Source: Alistipes sp. (lineage in GTDB: Bacteria; Bacteroidota; Bacteroidia; Bacteroidales; Rikenellaceae). Taken from it: a DNA stretch of 13,809 nucleotides. The notes under the pieces were generated by a model. It saw only the letters and a list, made by a program, of their open reading frames with translations. It did no database searches and had not been told where the DNA came from. A program made the position numbers and the translations under genes. Below, one piece after another: positions 7,724-13,809 of the stretch (position 1 is the stretch's first letter; each line of letters begins with the position of its first letter). The DNA is taken from positions 1 to 13,809 of the forward strand of contig JAFOXS010000083.1 in assembly GCA_017391665.1 (NCBI GenBank), written 5' to 3'.

Positions 7724-8455
7724 ATGAGAGTATTTAACGGTTTAGATAATCTTCCTGCATTCACCAATGCCGTTGCCACTATGGGCTCCTTCGACGGAGT
7801 GCATTGCGGCCATCGTGTGCTGCTCGACAGAGTGAAACGACTGGCTACAGAGCTTGGGGGCGAGAGCATTGTGCTCACCTTTGAACCCCATCCGCGCTAT
7901 GTTCTGGGTACGGGCGACGATATGTTGCTACTCACGACCATCGACGAGAAGTTATGGCTATTGGAGCAGGCGGGTATCGACAATGTGATTGTAATCCCCT
8001 TTACCACCGAGTTCAGTCTGCTCTCACCCGAGGAGTATATCGAGCAGGTGGTTGTGAAGCTGTCGCTGCGTGCGCTGGTGGTAGGGTATAACCACCGCTT
8101 TGGTCATAAGAAGGAGGGCGATTATGACTTCCTTGAGCGCCGTAACGACTTCGAGGTATATATGGTCGAGCAGCAGCAGATCGTTGGCAGCAAGGTGAGT
8201 TCGACAATCCTGCGCCAGCTCTTCTCGCAGGGCTTGAATGCGAAGGCTGCGACACTGCTGGGCCACGACTATCTTATTTGTGCTACCTTTGGTGAGGATG
8301 GCATTGCACGGGTGGATGAGCATAAACTCCTGCCCGCCGAAGGGACGTATGATGTGGAGGCAAACGGAGAGAGTTTAAGGCTCCACGTTCTTCCTGATTC
8401 CACTCTGCGCCTTGAGCCTCAGATGCAAGGTGAAGTAAAGATTTGGTTGAAATAA
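7724..8455 (+). CDS. FAD synthetase (RibF-like) with reduced riboflavin kinase domain
   Basis: 243 aa, compared with about 305-315 aa for standard bifunctional RibF. The N-terminal FMN adenylyltransferase domain (1 to about 170) is complete: MGSFDGVHCGHR (20-31, nucleotidyltransferase HxGH), LTFEPHPR (51-58), the GYNHRFG loop (121-127) and KVSSTILR (157-164, the SSTxIR motif). This domain would adenylate FMN to FAD. The remaining 70 or so residues begin like a riboflavin kinase domain (LLGHDYLI) and keep traces such as KLLPAEGTYDVEANGE and GEVKIWL, but lack the GxPTAN ATP-binding loop. Kinase activity is therefore very unlikely (inference). There is no room for a lost kinase domain: the next gene starts 18 bp later. 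The ATG at 7724 was chosen over longer upstream frames because it yields the typical MRVFNGLDNLP start and lies 11 bp after rex. Confidence 0.85.
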   Translation: MRVFNGLDNLPAFTNAVATMGSFDGVHCGHRVLLDRVKRLATELGGESIVLTFEPHPRYVLGTGDDMLLLTTIDEKLWLLEQAGIDNVIVIPFTTEFSLLSPEEYIEQVVVKLSLRALVVGYNHRFGHKKEGDYDFLERRNDFEVYMVEQQQIVGSKVSSTILRQLFSQGLNAKAATLLGHDYLICATFGEDGIARVDEHKLLPAEGTYDVEANGESLRLHVLPDSTLRLEPQMQGEVKIWLK

Positions 8456-8473
8456 TATAATGCACTGAAAACG

Positions 8474-8899
8474 ATGTCTATAATATCATATTCCACACAG
8501 ATTCGCGTCCGCTATAAGGACACCGATCAGATGGGCATAATGCACCACTCGAATTATGTGGTGCTCTACGAGCAGGCCCGCACCGAGTGGCTTCGTGCCA
8601 TGGGGCTGACCTACGCCGAGATCGAGCGCCGTGGTGTCATGTCGCCCATTATCGAGGTTCATTCGCGCTACCATTATCCCGCCTTCTACGACGAGGTGCT
8701 CACTGTCAAGGTGTCGATCGATGAGATGCCTACGGCTCGCCTTATAGTAGCCTCGGAGGTCTATAACGAGGCGGGCAAGCTGATTAATACGGGTAGCGTA
8801 ACATTGGGCTTTATGAACTCTGCTACGCGTCGTCCCTGTCGTGTGCCCGAGTGGTTTACCGAGGCTCTGGAGGAGTATATTGCAAAGCAAAACCAGTAA
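8474..8899 (+). CDS. Acyl-CoA thioesterase, YbgC/4-hydroxybenzoyl-CoA thioesterase-type hotdog protein
   Basis: 141 aa, normal size for a single-hotdog thioesterase. The signature RYKDTDQMGIMHHSNYVVLYEQAR (residues 13-36) contains the family's catalytic Asp18 and the conserved MxHxxNYxxxxExAR helix. It should hydrolyse short or medium acyl-CoA (or acyl-ACP) thioesters in the cytosol; the precise substrate is not readable. In proteobacteria the homologue YbgC sits with tol-pal, but here there are no tol-pal genes. It lies 18 bp after the FAD synthetase gene and only 2 bp before the YhhN-family membrane gene, so translational coupling with the latter is likely. This pairing hints at a lipid-related role (inference). 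Confidence 0.88.
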   Translation: MSIISYSTQIRVRYKDTDQMGIMHHSNYVVLYEQARTEWLRAMGLTYAEIERRGVMSPIIEVHSRYHYPAFYDEVLTVKVSIDEMPTARLIVASEVYNEAGKLINTGSVTLGFMNSATRRPCRVPEWFTEALEEYIAKQNQ

Positions 8900-8901
8900 C
8901 G

Positions 8902-9522
8902 ATGTCTGCCACAAAACGATACATTGCCATTGTCGGCTTCCTGCTGCTCGCCACCGCGTTCTTCTTCGTGCGTGGTTGGTTTGTCGCTGTGCCTACGCTC
9001 TATGCAGCCCTTATTGCGGCTATGGCATCACGCAGGGGTGGGGTAGCCATCCCTCTGGCTCTGCTCTTCTCGGCTGCTGGCGACTATGCCGGCTCGACGG
9101 GTAATTTCATTATACAGGTGGCGCTCTTTGCCGTTGCCCACATCTGCTATATCAGCGACTTTGCACCTCGCCGCGTGGCATCGCGCGGTCGTTTTGCTGG
9201 CGCTACGGCATTGGCTGTGGTTACGCTCTGCTACTTAGGGTTGGTGCTCTCTCATATCGCATCGCAGGCTGAGTTTGTGGCTGTAGCCATTTATGGCCTT
9301 ATAATATACATTATGGGCGCTACGGCAATCTTCCAGCAGCGCCGATTCTATGCCTGGTACATTGTGGCGGCCATGCTCTTTATCTTTTCCGATTCGCTTA
9401 TCGTATGCGGCAAGTACCTCGTCACGGTTCCCCATGGCAATACATGGGTCATGCTGACCTATTATGCCGCACAGGGACTCTTCATGACGCTACATTTGTC
9501 GCGTCGTCATAGCGAAGAGTGA
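8902..9522 (+). CDS. YhhN/TMEM86-family integral membrane protein (lysoplasmalogenase-like)
   Basis: 206 aa, strongly hydrophobic, with about seven to eight predicted membrane segments (roughly 7-40 in two spans, 48-60, 68-85, 98-120, 123-143, 149-170, 183-199). Family-type polar motifs inside the membrane are seen: SAAGD (57-61), FSDSLI (162-167) and YYAAQGL (187-193), as in YhhN and human TMEM86 proteins, some of which cleave the vinyl-ether bond of lysoplasmalogens. Whether this protein does so is not known. The ATG at 8902 lies 2 bp after the thioesterase stop; an in-frame ATG at 8851 would overlap the thioesterase and add a non-hydrophobic 17-residue tail, so it was rejected. It is the last gene of the plus-strand cluster before htpG. 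No terminator hairpin was recognised after it. Confidence 0.78.
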   Translation: MSATKRYIAIVGFLLLATAFFFVRGWFVAVPTLYAALIAAMASRRGGVAIPLALLFSAAGDYAGSTGNFIIQVALFAVAHICYISDFAPRRVASRGRFAGATALAVVTLCYLGLVLSHIASQAEFVAVAIYGLIIYIMGATAIFQQRRFYAWYIVAAMLFIFSDSLIVCGKYLVTVPHGNTWVMLTYYAAQGLFMTLHLSRRHSEE

Positions 9523-9539
9523 CAAAGCGTACATTTTAC

Positions 9540-9565
9540 TGCCAATCGTCTGCCAAAATGTCGCA
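9540..9565 (+). promoter_or_regulatory. Candidate activator/regulator site upstream of htpG (TGCCA half-sites and dyad)
   Basis: TGCCA occurs at 9540-9544 and again 11 bp on at 9551-9555. The second copy forms an imperfect dyad with TCGCA at 9561-9565 (TGCCAAAATGTCGCA, pairing TGC/GCA plus inner A:T positions). It lies 11-36 bp upstream of the sigma-54-like -24 element, the right side for an activator or stress regulator. No factor can be named from the window. Confidence 0.4.
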
Positions 9566-9575
9566 AAATGCGGGC

Positions 9576-9590
9576 TGGCACATAGTTTGA
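9576..9590 (+). promoter_or_regulatory. Sigma-54-like -24/-12 promoter candidate for htpG
   Basis: TGGCAC at 9576-9581, then five bases, then TTGA at 9587-9590. This fits the sigma-54 consensus TGGCAC-N5-TTGC in all of the -24 block and in the spacing, but the invariant -12 GC is GA. The start point would fall near 9601, leaving a leader of about 30 nt before the ATG at 9633. An alternative reading is a primary-sigma -7 box with a shortened spacer (TAGTTTG, 9583-9589), which lacks a TTTG at -33. Confidence 0.4.
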
Positions 9591-9632
9591 GTATTACTAT
9601 GGAAACAGAAATAATACAAAAACTATATAAAA

Positions 9633-11693
9633 ATGAGAAACGGTAAAATCGGAGTAACGACGGAAAACATCTTCCCCGTCATCAAGAAATTCCTCTATTC
9701 AGATCACGAAATCTTCATGCGTGAGTTGGTATCTAACGCCGTAGATGCTACGCAGAAACTAAAGACTCTCTCTTCGAAGGGCGAGTTTCAGGGTACGCTG
9801 GGCGACCTTACAATCCACATCAGCGCCGACCAGGATAAGAAGACACTCACCATCCGCGACCGCGGTATCGGTATGACCGCCGACGAGATCGACCGCTACA
9901 TCAATCAGATCGCATTCTCGGGTGCCGAGGAGTTCCTCGCCAAATACAAGGATCAGTCTATCATCGGCCACTTCGGCTTGGGCTTCTACTCATCATTCAT
10001 GGTTGCCGACCGTGTGGAGATCTTCACTCAGTCATACAAGGAGGATGCCCCTTCGGTGCACTGGATGTGCGACGGCTCGCCCGAGTATGAGATGGAGGAG
10101 CTCTCAGAAAAACGTGAGCGCGGTACGGAGATCGTGCTGCACCTCTCGGACGACTGCAAGGAGTACTGCGAGGAGCAGAAGGTCGAGGAGCTACTGAAGA
10201 AGTATTGCCACTTCCTGCCCGTTGAGATCGCCTTTGGCAAGGTTAAGGAGTGGAAGGACGGCAAGTATGTCGCGACCGAGAAGGATAACATCATCAACAA
10301 CGTTGAGCCCCTCTGGACCCGTAAGCCCACGGAGATCACCGAGGAGCAGTATAAGGCCTTCTATAGCGAGTTGTACCCCATGAGCGACGAGCCGCTGTTC
10401 AACATCCACATGAACATCGACTATCCCTTCAACCTCACGGGTATTCTCTACTTCCCCAAGATCAACAACAATATCGAGCTGCAGAAGAACAAGATTCAGC
10501 TCTACTGCAACCAGGTATTCGTAACGGATCAGGTCGAGGGTATCGTGCCCGAGTACCTCACACTGCTGCACGGTGTGATCGACTCGCCCGATATTCCTTT
10601 GAACGTATCTCGTAGCTACTTGCAGAGCGACTCTAATGTGAAGAAGATCTCGGGCTACATCACCCGCAAGGTGGCTGACCGTCTGAAGGAGCTCTTCACC
10701 ACTATGCGCCCCGACTATGAGCAGAAGTGGGACGATCTGAAGGTATTTATCCAGTACGGTATGCTCACCGACGAGAAGTTTGCCGAGAAGGCCGAGGATT
10801 TCATGCTCTTGAAATCTACCGAGAACAAGTACTTCACCGTCAAGGAGTATCTCGATATCGTGAAGGAGAATCAGACCGACAAGAACGACAATATCGTTCT
10901 GCTCTACGTGGATGACGTGCTGGATAAGCACTCATTTGTCGAGGGTGCCAAGGCGAAGGGTTACGACGTGCTGGAGATGAATGGCCCGCTCGATAGCCAC
11001 TACATCAACTACGTTGAGTCGAAGAACGACAAGGTGCGCTTCGTGCGTGTTGATAGCGACGTTGTGGAGAAGCTCATTCAGAAGAAGGATCAGATGTCGA
11101 TGTCGCTCACCGAGGCACAGCAGGATTTGATGCGTCCCGTGTTTGAGAGTCAGATGCCGCAGGATGAGAAGATTACCTACACCATTTCGTTCGAGCCTAT
11201 GGATGCAAATGATGCGCCCGTGGTGATCACGCAGAACGAGTTTATGCGCCGCATGAAGGATATGGCCAAGGTTGGCGGTGGCGGCATGAGCCAGTTCTAT
11301 GGTCAGATGCCCGACAACTTCACCATCGCCGTGAATGGAAACCATCCCATCGTGATCGACATCCTGGGTAAGGTGGAGAGCGAGTATGGCGACAAGCTGA
11401 AGTCAATCACCAAGAAGATTGACGCCGCCGTAGCCGAGGAGCGTCGTTTCGACGAGACCGTGAAGGGCAAGAAGCACGAGGATTACACCGCAGAGGAGAA
11501 GGAACTCTCAGTGGAGCTTTCGAAGAAGGTTGTAACACTGCGTGACGAGCGCAACGAGCGCCTCAAGGAGATTGGCAAGCAGAATAAGCTGGTGCGCCAG
11601 ATTATCGACCTCGCCCTCTTGTCGAATGGCATGTTGAAGGGTAAAAACCTCTCGGACTTTATCCAGCGCAGCATCACGCTCATCGAGAAGTAG
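9633..11693 (+). CDS. htpG: Molecular chaperone HtpG (bacterial Hsp90)
   Basis: 686 aa; longer than E. coli HtpG (624 aa) but usual for Bacteroidetes. This cytosolic ATP-dependent dimeric chaperone remodels client proteins under stress. The GHKL ATPase domain (about 1-225) shows MRELVSNAVDATQKL (Glu31 catalytic, Asn35 Mg2+), IRDRGIGM (74-81, Asp76 adenine binding) and IGHFGLGFYSSFMVAD (111-126, lid/glycine loop). The middle domain contains IPLNVSRSYLQSD with Arg327, the ATP-sensing arginine of Hsp90s. The C-terminal dimerisation domain (about 510-686) is present and carries a highly charged, Lys/Glu-rich helical stretch around 590-665. It has a 110-bp upstream region with promoter-like elements and its own terminator, so it looks like a single-gene unit. 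Start at 9633 gives the family start (MRNGKIGVTTENIFPVIKKF) after an A-rich leader. Confidence 0.96.
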   Translation: MRNGKIGVTTENIFPVIKKFLYSDHEIFMRELVSNAVDATQKLKTLSSKGEFQGTLGDLTIHISADQDKKTLTIRDRGIGMTADEIDRYINQIAFSGAEEFLAKYKDQSIIGHFGLGFYSSFMVADRVEIFTQSYKEDAPSVHWMCDGSPEYEMEELSEKRERGTEIVLHLSDDCKEYCEEQKVEELLKKYCHFLPVEIAFGKVKEWKDGKYVATEKDNIINNVEPLWTRKPTEITEEQYKAFYSELYPMSDEPLFNIHMNIDYPFNLTGILYFPKINNNIELQKNKIQLYCNQVFVTDQVEGIVPEYLTLLHGVIDSPDIPLNVSRSYLQSDSNVKKISGYITRKVADRLKELFTTMRPDYEQKWDDLKVFIQYGMLTDEKFAEKAEDFMLLKSTENKYFTVKEYLDIVKENQTDKNDNIVLLYVDDVLDKHSFVEGAKAKGYDVLEMNGPLDSHYINYVESKNDKVRFVRVDSDVVEKLIQKKDQMSMSLTEAQQDLMRPVFESQMPQDEKITYTISFEPMDANDAPVVITQNEFMRRMKDMAKVGGGGMSQFYGQMPDNFTIAVNGNHPIVIDILGKVESEYGDKLKSITKKIDAAVAEERRFDETVKGKKHEDYTAEEKELSVELSKKVVTLRDERNERLKEIGKQNKLVRQIIDLALLSNGMLKGKNLSDFIQRSITLIEK

Positions 11694-11716
11694 AGTTAAT
11701 AAAGGGTTTATACAAG

Positions 11717-11746
11717 AAAAGGTATCGCAAAATGCGATACCTTTTT
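11717..11746. terminator. Bidirectional intrinsic terminator between htpG and trxA
   Basis: Perfect inverted repeat GGTATCGCA (11721-11729), AAA loop, TGCGATACC (11733-11741), flanked by AAAA on the left and TTTTT on the right. The stem can extend by four A:T pairs. A U-tract follows the stem on both strands, and the genes converge here, so it should stop htpG transcripts from the left and dnaE-trxA transcripts from the right. Confidence 0.9.
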
Positions 11747-11780
11747 CTATTTGATGTGACGCCACATCTTATCATCTGTT

Positions 11781-12095
11781 TTACAACAGCGCATCCATCT
11801 TTGCCTTCAAGGTCTCCTTGCTGGTTGCACCTACAACCTTATCGACAACCTCGCCGCCCTTGATAAATACAACGGTGGGGATATTGCGCACACGGTACTG
11901 TGCCACGATGTCGTCGCAAGAGTCCACGTCGCACTTGCCGACAACAACCTTACCCTCATACTCATTGGCCAACTCGTCGATGATCGGACCTACCATGCGG
12001 CAGGGACCACACCACTCTGCCCAGAAGTCGATAACAACGGGCTTGCCCTCGGCCATCAAAGCCTCATAATTCTCATTTGTAATTGCTAATGCCAT
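11781..12095 (-). CDS. trxA: Thioredoxin
   Basis: 104 aa, standard length for a single-domain thioredoxin. This cytosolic dithiol-disulfide oxidoreductase is reduced by thioredoxin reductase. The active site WAEWCGPCRMVGP has Cys29 and Cys32; the buried Asp23 (VIDFWAEW) and the cis-proline Pro73 (NIPTVVFIKGG) are both present, so it should be fully functional. There is no signal peptide. It lies 20 bp downstream of dnaE on the same strand, with no promoter box in the A/T-rich gap, so it is probably read from the dnaE transcript, and it ends just before the bidirectional terminator. The ATG at 12095 opens the usual MALAITNENYEAL beginning. Confidence 0.94.
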   Translation of the reverse strand: MALAITNENYEALMAEGKPVVIDFWAEWCGPCRMVGPIIDELANEYEGKVVVGKCDVDSCDDIVAQYRVRNIPTVVFIKGGEVVDKVVGATSKETLKAKMDALL

Positions 12096-12115
12096 AATTT
12101 TTGTGTTTTAATTGT

Positions 12116-13809
12116 TTATGATAATGAATATTTAAATTCGTTCTGATCCAGATAATCGGTCAGCCGCTGCGTCAGCTCCACACGATAGCGCTTCGAGTAG
12201 AGGTTGAGCGATGTGCCTATCGATCGGTCCACCACCGTCAGTCGCAGCAGCGTCTTGCCCTTGCTCTTGCGCACATGCGTCGAGAACTCCTGCACAAACT
12301 CCGCCGTAATCTGCTCAATGGGCAGCTGTACGTGTATCTCCTTGATCGTGTCGCCCACTTCGGCTAATTGCTGCATTGAGAGTATCTTGAACTCCAGCTC
12401 GGGGTTGTCGCCGTAGGGACGTGGCTGCACCTTGCCGCGAACAAAGAGGAAGTAGTCGGGGAACATCATCGGTCGGAACTGCTCGTAGTCCTTGCCAAAG
12501 AGCGCAAACTCATGCGAGCCGCCATAATCCTCCATCGTGAACTTACCCCAGTGTCGCCCCGTCTTGGTGGTCATCTCCTGCACGGCCGTCACAACACCCG
12601 CCAGAGCAATCTCCTTGCCATTGAGTGGCTCCAGTTCGGCAAGATCCGAGAGCTGCGTCTTGCACATATGGCGGATAATGACCGAGTAGTCATCCAACGG
12701 GTGTGCCGACAGATAGAGGCCAATCACCTCACGCTCCTTGCCGAGTAGCTTCAGCTGATTCCAATCCTCCGCTACGGGCACCGTGGGAGGCTGAATATCT
12801 ACCGTGGCACCGCCACCAAACAGACTCTGCTGGGCATTGAGTCGCTCCTGCTGCACACGCTGTCCGTAGCGCATCAGAAGCTCGATAAACTGCACCTGCG
12901 AACCTGCCGCGCGGGCATCCTCGGCGAAGAACTTGCTGCGATGGAAGTCAATGATAGAGTCGAAACCGCCCGAGTAGGCGATATTCTCCATACACTTGCG
13001 ATTCACCACGCTGAAGTTCACACGCTCCATGAAGTCATATATATTCTTGAACGCACCATTCTTCTCTCGCTCCTCAATAATTGAGCGCACGGCCGCCTCG
13101 CCAACGCCCTTGATAGCCGCCAGTCCGAAACGAATATCGCCCGACTTATTTGAAGAGAAATTCTGCTGCGACTCGTTGATATCGGGGCCAAGCACGCTGA
13201 TGTTCATGCGCTTGCACTCGGTCATATACTGCGTGATGGTCTTTATGTCGGCCAGGTTTCGGCTTAGCACCGCCGCCATATACTCCGACGGATAGTTGGC
13301 CTTGAGGTAGGCCGTCTGGTAGGCCACCCACGAGTAGCACGTTGCGTGCGACTTGTTGAAGGCGTACGATGCGAACTTCTCCCAGTCGGCCCAGATCTTC
13401 TCCAGCACATCGGGGTTGTGGCCATTCTCCTGACCACCCTTGATGAACTTGGGTTTGAGCTCGTCCAGCTTCGACTTGATCTTCTTACCCATCGCCTTAC
13501 GCAACGTATCCGACTCGCCTCGTGTAAAGCCACCCAGAAGGCGAGAGAGAAGCATCACCTGCTCCTGATAAACGGTAATACCGTAGGTGTCCTTCAGATA
13601 CTTCTCCATGATATCGATATCGTAAACGATAGGCTTGCGGCCGTGCTTACGGTCGATAAAGTCGGGGATATAATCCATCGGGCCCGGACGGTAGAGGGCA
13701 TTCATCGCGATCAGATCCTCGAATGTAGAGGGCTTCAGCTCGTCCAGCTTCGACTTAATCTTCTTACCCATCGCCTTACGCAATGTGTCGGACTCACCTC
13801 GAGTAAAAC
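12116..13809 (-). CDS. dnaE: DNA polymerase III alpha subunit, C-terminal half (5' part outside window)
   Basis: The frame is open to the right edge (about 564 codons); the PHP domain and the first catalytic aspartates lie outside. Present in order: the palm/fingers segment from LKPSTFEDLIAMNALYRPGP and DFIDRKHGRK (which probably includes the third catalytic Asp), YGITVYQEQVMLLS, GESDTLRKAMGKK, FNKSHATCYSWVAYQTAYLK, the helix-hairpin-helix RFGLAAIKGVGEAA, a QQSLF clamp-binding motif (12818-12832), an OB-fold (about 12420-12650, KEIALAGVVTAVQEM) and the C-terminal tau-binding region. The first 25 or so codons at the edge are anomalous: they repeat the GESDTLRKAMGKK segment where DnaE normally has the FQxESxGM segment, so the right end may be a misjoin. 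trxA follows after 20 bp. Confidence 0.93.
   Translation of the reverse strand, partial: FTRGESDTLRKAMGKKIKSKLDELKPSTFEDLIAMNALYRPGPMDYIPDFIDRKHGRKPIVYDIDIMEKYLKDTYGITVYQEQVMLLSRLLGGFTRGESDTLRKAMGKKIKSKLDELKPKFIKGGQENGHNPDVLEKIWADWEKFASYAFNKSHATCYSWVAYQTAYLKANYPSEYMAAVLSRNLADIKTITQYMTECKRMNISVLGPDINESQQNFSSNKSGDIRFGLAAIKGVGEAAVRSIIEEREKNGAFKNIYDFMERVNFSVVNRKCMENIAYSGGFDSIIDFHRSKFFAEDARAAGSQVQFIELLMRYGQRVQQERLNAQQSLFGGGATVDIQPPTVPVAEDWNQLKLLGKEREVIGLYLSAHPLDDYSVIIRHMCKTQLSDLAELEPLNGKEIALAGVVTAVQEMTTKTGRHWGKFTMEDYGGSHEFALFGKDYEQFRPMMFPDYFLFVRGKVQPRPYGDNPELEFKILSMQQLAEVGDTIKEIHVQLPIEQITAEFVQEFSTHVRKSKGKTLLRLTVVDRSIGTSLNLYSKRYRVELTQRLTDYLDQNEFKYSLS
12818..12832 (-). other. Sliding-clamp-binding motif QQSLF within DnaE
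   Basis: The codons spell Gln-Gln-Ser-Leu-Phe followed by Gly-Gly, matching the QxxLF clamp-binding pentapeptide. It is placed just upstream of the OB-fold, as is QADMF in E. coli alpha. Its predicted partner, dnaN, is at 3284-4408 in this window. Confidence 0.7.
13458..13530 (-). repeat. dnaE internal repeat, copy A (expected position)
   Basis: Encodes the fingers segment FTRGESDTLRKAMGKK plus KSKLDEL in its normal DnaE context, between LLSRLLGG and KFIKGGQENG. It matches copy B 279 bp to the right in 66 of 73 aligned bases. Confidence 0.9.
13737..13809 (-). repeat. dnaE internal repeat, copy B (unexpected position, at window edge)
   Basis: Encodes the same peptide as copy A but joins directly to STFEDLIAMN, where DnaE should be preceded by its FQxESxGM-type segment. 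The seven base differences from copy A (13757, 13784, 13787, 13790, 13796, 13802, 13808) are all at third codon positions and silent. Confidence 0.9.

Noticed and set aside
8851..8901. Earlier ATG for the YhhN-family gene.
   Set aside because: It would overlap the thioesterase gene and adds 17 residues that do not fit a first membrane segment; the ATG at 8902 is 2 bp after the preceding stop.
9599..9646. Fifteen-codon open frame (METEIIQKLYKNEKR) overlapping the htpG start in another frame, a possible leader peptide.
   Set aside because: Short enough to be chance, and the proposed promoter would start transcription at or after its ATG.
1..13809. Search for mobile elements, CRISPR arrays, tRNA genes, defence islands or a novel multi-gene system.
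   Set aside because: Apart from the dnaE edge repeat no direct or inverted repeat arrays, transposases, integrases, nuclease-helicase sets or tRNA-like folds were seen; all long genes belong to well-known housekeeping families.

Overview
The window reads as ordinary chromosome from a member of the Bacteroidota, most likely order Bacteroidales and plausibly a Rikenellaceae/Alistipes-like gut anaerobe. Evidence: most start codons have A/T-rich leaders without a clear Shine-Dalgarno; Bacteroidetes-type promoter boxes (TTTG, 19 bp, TAnnTTTG) lie in the divergent intergenic region; and all encoded proteins are of Bacteroidetes type (archaeal-like GlmM, 686-aa HtpG, DEDDh exonuclease with an ExoX-like tail, dnaE followed by trxA). 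The genus is an inference from protein style and GC-moderate codon use, not proven. I see no tRNA, rRNA, CRISPR, insertion sequence or phage gene.

Layout. (1) Minus strand, 1-2237: glmM, then an M20 metallodipeptidase cut by the left edge, probably one transcript. (2) A 117-bp divergent promoter region, 2238-2354. (3) Plus strand, 2355-9522: eight tightly packed genes: uridine-phosphorylase-like enzyme, dnaN (sliding clamp), DEDDh exonuclease, secreted triple-LysM/periplasmic-binding-fold protein, rex (NADH/NAD+ sensor), a shortened ribF-like FAD synthetase, a hotdog thioesterase and a YhhN-family membrane protein. Gaps are 1-44 bp and no internal terminator is visible, so this is probably one long mixed-function operon. 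(4) htpG (9633-11693) with its own upstream region, including a sigma-54-like element and TGCCA-type half-sites, followed by a strong hairpin that can terminate transcription from both sides. (5) Minus strand, 11781-13809: dnaE (C-terminal half only, cut by the right edge) followed by trxA.

Functional themes are DNA replication (clamp, exonuclease, polymerase alpha subunit with a visible QxxLF clamp-binding motif), redox and flavin metabolism (Rex, FAD synthetase, thioredoxin), and the cell envelope (GlmM precursor synthesis, LysM protein, lipid-related enzymes).

The most notable points are: (a) the right end of dnaE carries a 73-nt segment repeated from 279 nt further along the gene, with only synonymous differences, in a place where DnaE should have other sequence, which looks like a chimeric contig end; (b) the RibF-like protein has a complete FMN-adenylyltransferase domain but only a shrunken riboflavin-kinase remnant; (c) the sigma-54-like arrangement upstream of htpG. 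I did not find a convincing new defence, mobile or RNA system here.
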